Origin: Rhizopus arrhizus
Taxonomy: Eukaryota > Mucoromycota > Mucoromycetes > Mucorales > Rhizopodaceae
Length of the DNA: 64,000 nt
Assembly (NCBI GenBank): GCA_024220505.1
Contig: JAKZZE010000002.1
Location: 2,356,001-2,420,000, forward strand
Direction of reading: 5' to 3'
Part shown: positions 47,722-58,157 of the stretch, piece after piece
How the letters are laid out: the number at the start of each line of letters is the position of its first letter
How positions within the stretch are numbered: the first letter of the stretch is position 1
Made by a program: the position numbers and the translations under genes
Notes under the pieces: model-generated
Databases searched by the model: none
What the model was told of the DNA's origin: nothing
What the model saw: only the letters and a program-made list of their open reading frames with translations

Positions 47722-49569
47722 TTACTTTCTCTTTTTCATAGGGGCAGCTTCATCTTCATTCTCTCTTTTGCGCTTCATGTTTTTGATTTGCCTTCGTTTA
47801 CTTTCTAATGTTCTTCTTTTTTGTGCAAGCTCTACACATTCAGCATCTATCTTCTTTCTTTGACCTTCTGCTTTCTCTTCTTCCTTTTCTATACGAGCAA
47901 CTTCCTCATCGATTTCTTCTTCTTTCTTCTTTATTTCTTCAATTTCTTTATCCCTGTCTTCAAGCTTCTTTTTCCAATACACAACCTCCTCTTCTCTTTC
48001 TTTTTCTTTTCGCCTTCTCTCCTCCAACTCTGCCTTGATTGCCTTAATTTCCTCATCCTTTTCAGTCATTTTTTGCTTTGATATTTCAATCTTCATCAAC
48101 ATTTCTTCTTCTTTCTCTACAACCTTCTGACGTGAAACTTCAATCTGCAACAACATCTCTTCATATTCTTTGTTGGACACATGTCGTCCATTTTTTTCCC
48201 AGCAGCGGCGTAATTGTTCCTGCATCTTGACAAGACTTTCTTTATAAAGACTCATTGTCATATGCTGTGATGCAAGAGGGTTCTTTTGTGGTAGATTTGA
48301 TATAGACTTTGCATGACTTCCGTATTCCAGTGTGTTTTTTATATCTTCCATATTCTGTACAAAAGGATCGACGGTTGTGATAATGACTGTCTTGGTTCGA
48401 CCACCCAAAGAATCTTTCAATAAGCGTGTCAACTTACTCTCTCGGTATGGGATGTGAGGTGCCTTATCTGCCAAGGAATTAATCACTCTTCCTAGTGTGA
48501 GCAGACTCTTGTTAATAGAGGCAGCCTCTTTGGCGCGTAGGTGTTCAGATCCAGAAATTTTACTGTTCTCAGAACCTGCGAGGTCTACAAGATTAAGCTT
48601 GCTCGTGTAGTATGCTATTTCACCCTTCTCGTTCTTTCCTTCAAGCGTCACAGTAATAGTAAATATGCAGTGAGATCGGCTAGCGTTCAAGAAGAAAGAA
48701 ATGTTAGGTAAAATGGAATTGTCGTTTTTTCTATTACCTTGACTTTTCATTGCAGTTCGTGGCTGCTGTTATTCTCTTCTTTACGCCAGTCTTCATGATC
48801 TCAAGTCCTTGAGCAGCATTAATAATCAGTTCTTCATACACATTCTGTACTTTCACACCAGAAGTACCATCCTCAAACACATTAAGGGCCTTACTGTCGT
48901 CACCGTGATAAAGGAGATCGCGAAGCTCTTCGTTATACAATTCAAGCATAGACATCTTTACCGTGCTTTGACATCCCTTCTTATTCAACTCGCTGAATAA
49001 GTTACAAATGATACGGGGTATTATTCCCGCATTTAAGGCATGCTTACCGTTGGTACTTTCCAGATCGCCCTCCATTGTATAAGTCTTTCCTGTACCGGTC
49101 TGACCGTAGGCAAAAATGGTGCAGTTGTAGCCATTAAGAAATTCTTGGAGAACTGGATACCCCACTTGGTCATATAACTGCTGTTGTGAACATTCTTGGT
49201 AAAAAATATGATCAAATCTATAGATCGTATTGTTGGATGTTAATAGAATTTCCTTTTCAGATTCATTGACAGGCATTAGAGCAGAAGGACGCGTCAAACT
49301 TGATAAAATAGCTTTTGAGCTATGTTTACCCCTATGATATAATATGTTTTTTTTTAAAAAAAAAGTTTAAAAGAGACTATAAAAATTTACTTGCAACGAA
49401 GTACTACTTCAACGTTGTGACCCGTTTGGGGAGCAAGAGAATGTCTTTTAGGAATAATGGACTTTTCATGTGAAGCTTTGGATGGAACCTTTCTGAAGAC
49501 CTTTGAAACACCCTTAAGGGTTTTTTGAGTTGAGCCACGTTGTTGGTTGATCAGTCTTGCTCTGTTCAT
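47722..49569 (-). CDS. Kinesin-5-like motor protein with short coiled-coil tail
   Basis: Three exons (49569-49391, 49331-48738, 48679-47722) give 576 residues. The motor domain has FAYGQTGTGKTYTMEGD (P-loop), NEKSSRSHCIF (switch I, restored only by splicing), LNLVDLAGSENSKISGS (switch II) and HIPYRESKLTRLLKDSLGG. GYNCTIFAYGQTGTGKTYTM and the NAAQGLEIMKTGVKKR segment are most like kinesin-5/BimC. After the neck a charged coiled coil of about 150 residues ends in a basic tail (KNMKRKRENEDEAAPMKKRK) that could be a nuclear localisation signal. Kinesin-5 proteins are usually around 1000 residues with a BimC box; neither is present. The N-terminal strand (NVEVVLRCK) is also divergent. Confidence 0.85.
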
Positions 49570-49689
49570 GGTTCTGATGAGTGTAAAAAAGGGCACAAAA
49601 AAAGGGAAAAAAAAAAAAAGTTAAAAGTCAGTGCCTGGATAAAGAAAATTTTAAAATCAAAAAATTCTTGTTCCGCATCTCTTTTTTTC

Positions 49690-50559
49690 CTTAAAGAAAT
49701 ATTCTTGGAGAAGAGCATAAGCAATTTCTCTTAAATTGCATTGATGAGAATCCCTCTGCTGGTTTAACTGAAGTGGTAGAATGTTTAATGCAAAACTTTG
49801 TAGATCTTAAAGTTTCTCGTAGTACTGTGTATAACTTCATGACAACTTATTGCAATCTGTCCATTAAACAGGCACAGTTCCAGCCTGCGGAAAGAAACAG
49901 CGAGGAAAAAATTCAGCAAAGGTACGATTAGGTCCAAAAATGGCAGCAAACTGACAACAAATTGTGTCTTTCTTGATGAATCAGCATTTCATATTAATTT
50001 GAAACGAGGTATGGCTTGGTCAAAGAAGGGGAGTCCTGCAATAGTTCCAGTACCCACAACTAAGGCAAATGCAACATCGATTTTAGGTGCAATATCTGCC
50101 ACTGGTTTAATTAATGTTAGTTTGAGAGTTCCAAAGCGTATTAAAAAGAGAAAGCTTGGACGTGAGACTGGTGGTTATAGTACAGGAACAGTGATAGGTC
50201 ATTATTTGAGCTTTGTGAAGGCGACTCTTGATGAAATGGACAAGTACCCAGAAATGAAGGGACATTATCTTGTCATGGATAACGCACCAATCCATAGCTC
50301 AACTGATATAGGAAAGTATATTCACTCTCGAGGATACAAATTTGTATATCTTCCTCCATATTCCCCTGAGCTGAATCCGATTGAGCAGTTCTGGTCCGTT
50401 GTCAAGAGCAAAGTTAAGCGAAACAAGTTCCTGGAAAAAGAAACATTAATGAGAAGGATCAGTGAAGCATGTGATGGTCTCTATTTGAGTGATTTCAAAA
50501 GCTTTGTTTCTCATTCTGCCAAGTGTTTTGGTAAGTGTCTTAACAAAGAAAGGCTATAA
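49690..50559 (+). pseudogene. DD34E Tc1-like transposase relic (copy 2)
   Basis: Related to copy 1 over its whole length. It starts abruptly near 49690 (missing the first HTH) with DENPSAGLTEVVECLMQNF and LKVSRSTVYNFM. A TAG stands at about 49929 where copy 1 has Trp, then there is a frame change near 49960. The long final frame (from about 49970) is intact: FLDESAFHINLKR, VMDNAPIH, YSPELNPIEQFWSVVKSKVK, with a 34-residue D-to-E spacing, ending KCLNKERL at 50559. This copy has no frameshift at the position of the A6 tract of copy 1 and shows what the C-terminus should look like. Confidence 0.85.
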
Positions 50560-50646
50560 AACCTACATGCATAGTGTGTTTTTGTTTATGAAAGCGATAT
50601 GCAAAAAAATAGGACCTTTATTATTGAAAAAGCCTTGTGTGAAGGT

Positions 50647-50761
50647 ATGTTACGGCTATGTTATGGCTACGTTACGGATTCTTTCGCATGCGCTATGTTT
50701 ATTGGATGGCGGATCCTCAAAGTTATGGCTACATTGTGGTAACGTTACGGATCCCTATTTC
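50647..50761 (+). repeat. GTTACGG-type short repeats after the transposase relic
   Basis: Variants of an 11-bp unit (GTTACGGCTAT, GTTATGGCTAC, GTTACGGAT) in a row at about 50650-50682, with further copies at about 50721-50752. Similar TATGTTACGGGCT cores lie next to the arm at 32828-32843. Confidence 0.7.
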
Positions 50762-50866
50762 TTTTGTTAATTTCATTTTTAAAGTCTACAAATGTTCTCG
50801 GAAAGTGGGTTTATCATTATTTCTTCCATTTAGAAAGCTTATCAATTTAAATATTGTTCCATACAA

Positions 50867-51958
50867 ATGGAAACCGTATTGACAAACCGACTGCAATTCA
50901 GTAAACGACCTGGACTCGATCAAACTAGCAAATTCATCTTGAAACACCACGACGTGAAGAGTATTGCTACCAAAGTTATTGTTGATATTGATGGAAATGC
51001 TTATAGAATTGGCGATGCAGAGTGGGATGATGGAACAAGATCAGATGTCCTTTATGAACCTGTAAATGAATCTTTGTAGCAGCCACCTATAATTGTTGAA
51101 GTGCAAACAACAATTGACGCCGAGTTCATGAACCGAGCAGTACACTACTGCGTTATGGCTTATCGTCGCTACAAAATCTTACCCATGTTGCTCATTTTTG
51201 CCACTAACACTACAACTATACCTACAGACAATATGCATCGATCAAATGTCTTTTATGGTCTATCTCTGCCCTGCGAATATTGGGCGAAAAAATACTATTT
51301 GATCAACCTCGCCAGTGCTTCCTCTATCTCTATCAATATTCATGAACCATTTCAAGCATTGCCAATGTTTTTACTCAATCAACAAACTTGTCTTTTGGAA
51401 AGCAATTCATGGAAGGATCCAACAATGCGATGATTATTTCAAATCGCGAGAGATGCTTTGCAGCAATCCGTTGAACGTGAAACGGAGCTTTTGGATGCAA
51501 TCACCAGTGTTTGCGATGCCAGCATCAAACATTATGAACAAATACTGAACACTGTAGAACGTTTACGATATGACTCCCCAAATATCCGTCAGGAAGTTGT
51601 TTGTGGAATGCAAAAATTACAGCAAGTCAAACGACGTTTTGAAGTTGATGGTCTTCAATAACCGACAGATCAAGGCAATCTTGCAACAAGTGCAGACGAG
51701 GAAAGATACCAGAATACCATGGAATATGTTGAAAAATACAAAACAACGAGGAAGCAAATGAACTGGCGCGATCGTCATAATCAGTTGACGCAAAAATCTA
51801 ATGTGATCAAATACAAGAATCCCGAAGTGTTACGTGTTCAATTCATCAGATTTAAGGCAATCAGTAGCTTTTCTTCTGTCCACTTCTACCTCCGTAGCAA
51901 AGAAAACATGAATAAAACATTTGAATTACTTTCAATTATAACAGTGTCAAAATAGGAG
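50867..51958 (+). pseudogene. PD-(D/E)XK nuclease-like gene with three in-frame stops
   Basis: One reading frame of about 360 codons is interrupted only by TAG (51077), TGA (51431) and TAA (51659), with no frameshift. The first third has WDDGTRSDVLYEPVN, then PPIIVEVQTTIDAEFMNRAV and YRRYKILPMLLIFATNT. The spacing D...(I)IVEVQ, followed by Phe-Met-x-Arg, matches a group of PD-(D/E)XK proteins common in repeat-rich fungal genomes (recognised by motif only). The rest is helical and charged (SVERETELLDAITSVCDASI, EYVEKYKTTRKQMNWRDRHN). It may have been an element-borne nuclease. Alternatives are a multi-exon gene with unseen introns or simple decay. Confidence 0.5.
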
Positions 51959-52016
51959 CGTGCTTGTTTAAACAATATCATGCATTTTTCAAAAGTAGGA
52001 GTAATTTTAATCAGAT

Positions 52017-52517
52017 TGTTTAGGAAAGGGGAGTTTTAGATAAAATATAATATAGCAACAAATATAAAGAAATACTGTTAGAACTGTTGTATAATGGTTA
52101 AGGTAATTCAGAAAAAGATAGTAACAAAAGTAAAGAAACAGTTTGAGTACTTTTTGAGACTGATCTTTATTTCAGTCTTAAGTTAAAGTAAAAATTATTC
52201 TAATTGAAGGCAGGTATTTATATCTTATTGAGTGAGTGGCTTGATATCTTCTGGTGTGGATTGGGATATAATTTCATTTGAGGTGGACAATCATTGTTCG
52301 TAGTAATTTACATTATTACTTTATTACTTGTGTAAATACCACAATCCTAATTCTTTATCCGTATCATGTCTATAAATACTCTCACTTTTTACATGTAGAA
52401 TTCATTTTAATCTTAATTAGCGTTAACTTAACTTGATAAAGGGATACCAAGTTCTAACAGTATTTCTTTATCTTTGTTGCTATATTATTTTTTATCTAAA
52501 ACCCCCTTTCCTAAACA
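52017..52517. mobile_element. 501-bp element with about 68-bp terminal inverted repeats
   Basis: Left repeat 52017-52085 (TGTTTAGGAAAGGGGAGTTT...) matches the reverse complement of 52450-52517 with few differences. It begins TG and ends CA. I could not find a clear target duplication (left flank AGAT, right flank CTGTT). The interior includes a 95-bp block shared with the solo LTR at 31565-31960. It is either a MITE/foldback that captured LTR sequence or a rearranged LTR. Confidence 0.75.
52249..52343 (-). repeat. LTR fragment shared with 31835-31960
   Basis: Near-identical to the end of the solo LTR, but lacking 31 bp present there (31874-31904). A TATA-like GGTATTTATAT about 30 bp to the left is also shared, so the homology is longer than the near-identical block. 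Confidence 0.85.
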
Positions 52518-52619
52518 CTGTTTACTTTGAACGTCGATTGGTTTCAGTCACCTAAAAGAACCGTGCACTCTATTGATGTTGTTTACTTGACGATAAATGG
52601 TCTTCCAAGATCAATCATA

Positions 52620-53460
52620 TAAAAAAAAAGCATCATCTTGGTTTGTGTTGTTCCTTGTTCCAAAGAACCGAAATATACACAAATCAATAGCTATTTACAA
52701 GCTTTGGTGAAGGAGCTGAGGGAGCTCTATTATGGGAGTTCTTCACATGTGCATCTGATTCTCCCAATGCTCTTGTACAAGTTCGTATCACTCTGTCAAC
52801 TTTTTTTATTTTTAGCAAAATCATTTTCAGTCTTTCGTTAAATCACTTGTTAAACCGTAAAGTCTCGGTAAAAATCCTGTAATTTTACCTGATGGAACTC
52901 CTATTGTTTCTTTGAATACCAAATGATTTCGCGAATCTCAGCTACCTCACCCATCTACGTTAACAATATCATATAATTGTGCAACTCCTTCTGGCTAGTG
53001 CCGTTTTTGGAAGATATCTATCCTTCACGGAGCTCACATGCTATTCTGAAGACTCCATCAATATAAAATGCAGTGTAAAGAACACCTTCACCAGCTAATC
53101 CCAGCTCGATTTCTAAATTCTGGTTGTGTTTATTGTGGTGGTGTCAATTCTGAAGAGCACTATGTCTGGTCTTGTCCCTTCAGACATGAAATCTAGGTAA
53201 ACTATTGCGTCTCGTTTTTTGGTTGACCTTACCAAGTTAACTTATAATCTCATTCAACGTCCTTCTTCCTTTAGCATTGAAGTCGCCCCTTCATTCTCTG
53301 TGACCTACTTGGATATAATAGCTCGCGTTTTACTCTCTCTATGGCAACTTCATTGGAGATTCATCTTTGAAAATCATCATTTTTGGCCTCAGAAAGTATA
53401 AGCAAGAGCCACTAGGCAAAACCTCAAGATTCACGAGGAAAGCAGTAGTCGCTTACCACA
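52620..53460 (+). pseudogene. Degraded LINE (non-LTR retrotransposon) remnant
   Basis: Several short frames, broken by stops, contain LIPARFLNSGCVYCGGVN followed by EEHYVWSCPF (53099-53190) and LLSLWQLHWRFIFENHHFW. The C-x2-C...H...C pattern near the C-terminus of reverse-transcriptase ORFs is typical of fungal LINEs. The upstream frame at 52638-52841 may be part of the same or another element. Confidence 0.45.
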
Positions 53461-54025
53461 AGACCAATTCACAGGCTTTTTTCTGTTCTGTTATCTGCCT
53501 CAGCTTTCGTTGCCGTCATCAAACTTAGCGCAAATTACAAAATACAAGTAACCAAAAAAAAAAAAAGAAAAGAAAAAAAAAAAACGACTGTGCTTTACCA
53601 CTTGTAATGATGCACCTAAATAACGCTCCCTTAGCAGATGTAATAAATGACTTTTACATTTACAGTTTCTTATGATAGTCTTTTTCATTCATACCTTAAT
53701 ATATTGGACTATCCTAACCTATGTCCTCTTTTTCTGCTATCCAACACAATGACAATTTTAGATATAAATTGATTTCTAGGTTATACTGTACAGCCTACAA
53801 GCCAGCCAGTTATAGACTAGAGCAGCTGCTATTCTAAGTTATTAATTGGCTCGTATAGTTCTATTAATCTGGACAACTAGGATAAAAAAGGATGGCCTTT
53901 TGATCAAATAATAAATAAAAAAAAGCAATATTGTTTCATGATTATTTTCATGTTCCTTTTTTTAAAAAAAAAAGTTGTCTCCGCGTGTATGTGGTGTATT
54001 TTTTCTTTTTCTTTTTTAATAAAAT
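53461..54025. other. AT-rich spacer
   Basis: Poly-A run near 53555-53583; no gene. Probably contains the Uso1 promoter. Confidence 0.5.
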
Positions 54026-57000
54026 ATGGATTTCTTTTCTCGAGGATATACAGCTTTGAGAGGAGAGAGAGGGCAGCCTCAGTCAGCAGATGAGACGATT
54101 GATAAACTTGCCGATTGTTTAGAAACAGCCACGTTATTGGAGGATAGACGTGCAGCTGTACTTGGCTTAAAAGGATTAGTGAGAGACTGGCCAGAGGTTT
54201 GGGAATTTAATTAAAGCACGAGAAACGTAATTGCTAAACTCATTTGTGTATATAGCAAGTGGGAAATAAGAGCTTTCCTGGATTGATAAAAGTATTACAT
54301 TTGGACCATAAAGATGCTGATATAACGAAATCACTTTTGGAAACCATCACATGTTTATGTACTGTGCATCATCAGGTAACATAAAAGGAAATGGGAAAAA
54401 AACACACGAATAAACTAATAATGATTTACAGTATGATAAAGATGAAAGAGGATTCAAATTTACAGATTATTTTATTGAAGTAAACATATGCTTGGAAATA
54501 AAAAATGTGTGTTACTACTTTAAACTTACAATTACTTGATAGGATTCCAACAATGTCACGGTTCTTGCAGACATTCTTGAAGAGTTTGATTTTTATGTTC
54601 GATACAATACCATTAAGCTCTTATCAACTTTGCTTTCCAATCGAAGCAAACGTATTCAAGAATGTATCTTGACAAACCCGATGGGTATTTCTCGACTTGT
54701 TGATTTATTGGACGATAAACGTGATATTATAAGAAATGGTAACAAAAGCATAAAGTAAATTTTTCTTTCTACTTACATTTAAAAGAGGGCTTATTGCTAC
54801 TCATTGGTTTAACACGCAATAATACTGAGATACAAAAAATTGTTACTTTTCAAGCAACCTTTGAAAAATTATTGTATGTGATTGAAGAGCAAGAAGGTAT
54901 CTCGGGAGACATAGTGGTTCAAGACAGCCTGACGCTGATGCATAATTTATTGAGATACAATATATCTGACCAAGTCTATTTCCGCGAAACGAGTTGTATT
55001 CAGCAAATCCCCGGGTTATTAGGGTACGTGGGTGATAGTGAGGCAGATCATGTGCCTTATTCATTTGAGGATTGGCCAGCACAAAAGGTGGCTAATACCA
55101 TCTTAGTCTTGCAGCTTGTCCGTATCTTGACTGAACCAGAAAATAGCAGTACACCTATCAATCAGACTGTAATGGCTCAAAGTGGTCTGCTGTTACCCAT
55201 CGTTCAACTGGCTCTCTGTTCTAATGCGCCCTCGCCGGTTCGTACAGAGGCTCTTTATGCCATTGCCTATGTTATCGCCTCAAATCGTTCCAACCAAATA
55301 AGTCTTGCTCAGACAGCGGTAGCTAGCCCTCCGGCTTTAGATAAAGATGGACAACCTCAGGGCGCACAAGGATTGCCCAGACCAGCCATAGTTTCATTGA
55401 TCTCAATTGCTGTGATGGAAGATGATGGCATTGCTTACAGTTATTCAAGTCGTGCAGCTGCTACTTATGCCATTTATAGTTGCTTAGCTGATAATGAGGA
55501 AACTCAACTTGTATTAGCATCTACTTTAAAATCATCACCACCAGAAGATAATGCCAATAGCTCATTTGCGGGTAATCATATGCACACACAAACATACCCA
55601 TGCACTGAAACATAACAATAGATAAACCTCGCTCAGCTGGGTCCTTACTTTTAGAAATGATTGAAGATTGGGAACAATCATCTTCGTCTGATCCATATAA
55701 AGTATGGTTTGCTTGTGATATTCTCTTACATGTTATTCGCCAAAGTGAAAAGGCCAAGCATATTGTGGGTAGTATTGTTTTTGGAGATGAATCCAAGGGA
55801 GAGGATCCAGTGCCTCTTTTACATCATGTTGTTGCTCAGTTGTTGATGGCAACTAAGGATCCCAACACAAACCCACGTATACCCATTGGCTATCTCACTT
55901 TATTGTGTATCTGGCTCTATGAAAGTCCCGCCTCTGTTGGGTTGTTTTTAGCAGAGAGCACACATGCTCAGTTTGTAAGTAGAGGCAAAATTGCGAGACA
56001 TATTTTTTAATACCTTTTTAGTTGGTGCAAGAAATGCAATCATCCACAAATGATACTGTAGTTCAAGGACTCATTGCTTATTTGCTGGGTATTACTTATC
56101 AATACAATGATGATCCTCATACTCCCTTAGACAGGTTTATTATTATTATTAGCATGTTTACATGTGGGTTTTAACGTGTATTGATCTAGAGCCAAGCTTA
56201 AATCCATCTTTTCTAATCGATTAGATCAAATGAACAGTCTGTTGGCTCGTCTTCGTGATAGTCCTGCTATAAAGAACGCACCCCAATATTTACAAATAAC
56301 ACAAGAAGAAGAAGAAGCGAATCCTTTACCCTCGCTATTACTTGATAGTGTGTTTGTGGATTTTTTCAAATCTACTTGTGGTAAAAAAAATAGGATTCAT
56401 TTTGAGCAAAAAAAAAGCTTATATTCTCATATAGAAAACGTTCAAAAGGCTTTGAAAAAGAAGCCTACAGATTTTAATCGAATTGAACGTAGGAAAAAAA
56501 AATGTCTTTTTGTATGTGTATTATTTTTGTAACCATTTTTTTTATGTGTAGATATATCTACTCCAAGTAGTCCAGTAGTTGTTGATGAAGTTGTTCAATC
56601 TTACAAGGCAAAGATAGCAGAACAAGATAGTATGATAAAATCATTTGAACAAAAAATGAAGGAATTAGAAACAATAGTTCAATCCTTAGTAAGTAATGAG
56701 CAAAATAGCAATAAGGAAAAAGAACTTATCATCCAAGTAGACTGTGGAAAATAATCAATTAAAAAGTGTTAATAATGAAAATCTTTTATTAAAAGAACAA
56801 GCATCCAACAAGGAAAAAGAAGTGCAAGAATTCAAAGAGAAATTAGTACAACAACAAGCTAAATTTGAAGAACTTGAAAAGGAGCAAGAAGATATACTCG
56901 TGTTAATGGGTAATGCTTTAGGATGATGTAATAAACAAGTGATAAATTAACCTTTTCTCTTTTAGGTGATCAAGATTTACAAATAAAAAAGTACAGAAAG

Positions 57001-57054
57001 AAATTAAGAGAACTTGATCAAGTTATCACTGATAGTGAGGAAGAAGAAGAATAA
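54026..57054 (+). CDS. Uso1/p115-like vesicle tethering protein
   Basis: A many-exon gene (first exons 54026-54196, 54256-54375, 54432-54479, 54543-54738, 54786-55571, then from 55622 on). The N-terminal two-thirds is an armadillo-like head (YDKDERGF, YNTIKLLSTLLSNRSKRIQE, GLLLLIGLTRNNTEIQKIV, GLLGYVGDSEADHV). The C-terminus is a coiled coil (ENLLLKEQASNKEKEVQEFK) ending in an acidic tail (ITDSEEEEE). Uso1/p115 tethers ER-derived COPII vesicles to the Golgi. At about 56735-56750 the coiled-coil frame breaks (IIQVD, stop; resumes as VENNQLKSVNNEN), so either one base is extra or an intron escaped me. The coiled coil is shorter than in yeast Uso1. Confidence 0.88.
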
Positions 57055-57057
57055 AAA

Positions 57058-57620
57058 CTAACTTGATCTATCGTTTATTACGTAATTCTTTTTTGTTTTC
57101 CAAAAACCATCTGTTGACTCGATTTTTACTCTTGGTAATTGTGATACTATAGATGGCGCACTGCGAATACCTTCTACTATATCACTCTTGTTATCGCTGT
57201 TATTATCTGTTAATACCAATTGACTTGGCAATGCTTGCCAGTGAACAGACTAAGAAGGGTAAGTATACATTATTGTGTATGATTTTATTTTACCTGAGTG
57301 TGTGCACCTAACTGAATAAAATCAGAAAAGGGAATAATGATTCCACTTGCCTTCCATCGATCGTATTGTGCTCTTGTAGATGGATTACCCAGAATATTAT
57401 AAGCTGATTGTATCTTTTTAAATTCGTTACTATTTGAGCTGTTCTTGTCTGGATGATGTAGCAAAGCTAAGCTTTTATATTCTGTCTTTATTTGTTCTGG
57501 CTATCCAATGTTATTATTTGCTTGATATTTATTATCATTTAGCCTTACAGAACTACTGTCTACACAACCTAGAATAGAATATAAATCTTCTTCTTTTTCA
57601 AGTTCAAATATCGATTGCAT
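57058..57620 (-). CDS. DNAJC12-like J-domain protein
   Basis: Three exons (57620-57549, 57500-57294, 57249-57058) give 156 residues. The J domain starts at about residue 11 (EEDLYSILGC), carries HPD in LALLHHPDKNSS, and continues with KKIQSAYNILGNPSTRAQYD. The short C-terminal region DRWKASGIIIPFSDFIQLG and SVHWQALP matches DNAJC12 and its homologues, cytosolic Hsp70 co-chaperones that in animals serve aromatic amino acid hydroxylases. The stop lies 3 bp from the stop of the convergent Uso1 gene. Confidence 0.85.
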
Positions 57621-57672
57621 AGAATAAAAAGAAAAAAAAAGAGAAACCTGGGAAATTATGCAATATTTTTTA

Positions 57673-58060
57673 TTAAGATAAATCTTCGTCATCAAAATCA
57701 TCATCAAAGCCTATAAACAGATAAGTAAATTCATAAAAAAAATTATAGGCAATTTACTGTTAAAAAAGTTTTGATGGACAGTTGATTTTTCCAAGTGCAT
57801 CATATAAAACATGCCATCTCCTTTTTCATCCATTATATCATTCCATTGTGGAGAACCAAGTTCGTAATCAGTGGTTGGGATAATTCTCGCTGGTGAATCA
57901 GGATATATTTTTTCTTGGCTCTTTTCTGAATTATCGTCATCTCTTTCTGCCATTACAAGATCTTCATCTTTTGCTATTAAAGCACTTGATTAGTCATTGT
58001 CGAAAAAGAATCCGAAGAAAAAAAACCTAGATGTTGAGTTTCCCAATCTGATTCTTTCAT
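57673..58060 (-). CDS. Small acidic protein of unknown function
   Basis: Three exons (58060-58027, 57973-57758, 57710-57673) give 95 residues. It is strongly acidic, with MKESDWETQHL at the start, TTDYELGSPQWNDIM in the middle and FDDDFDDEDLS at the end. All splice junctions keep phase. I do not recognise the family. The stop is 52 bp upstream of the start of the DNAJC12-like gene on the same strand, and the start faces the 3' end of the helicase gene about 100 bp away. Confidence 0.6.
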
Positions 58061-58157
58061 TTTCAAAAAAAAAAAGAAAAAAAAGTATTATGCTTTATAA
58101 GAGAACTTTTATTTTACAATAAATAAAAATGATTTAAAATGCAGATAATGATTACTT

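Noticed and set aside
51077..51661. Stop-codon reassignment as the explanation for the nuclease-like frame
   Set aside because: All host genes in the window use TAA, TAG and TGA as normal stops, so a changed genetic code is not tenable.
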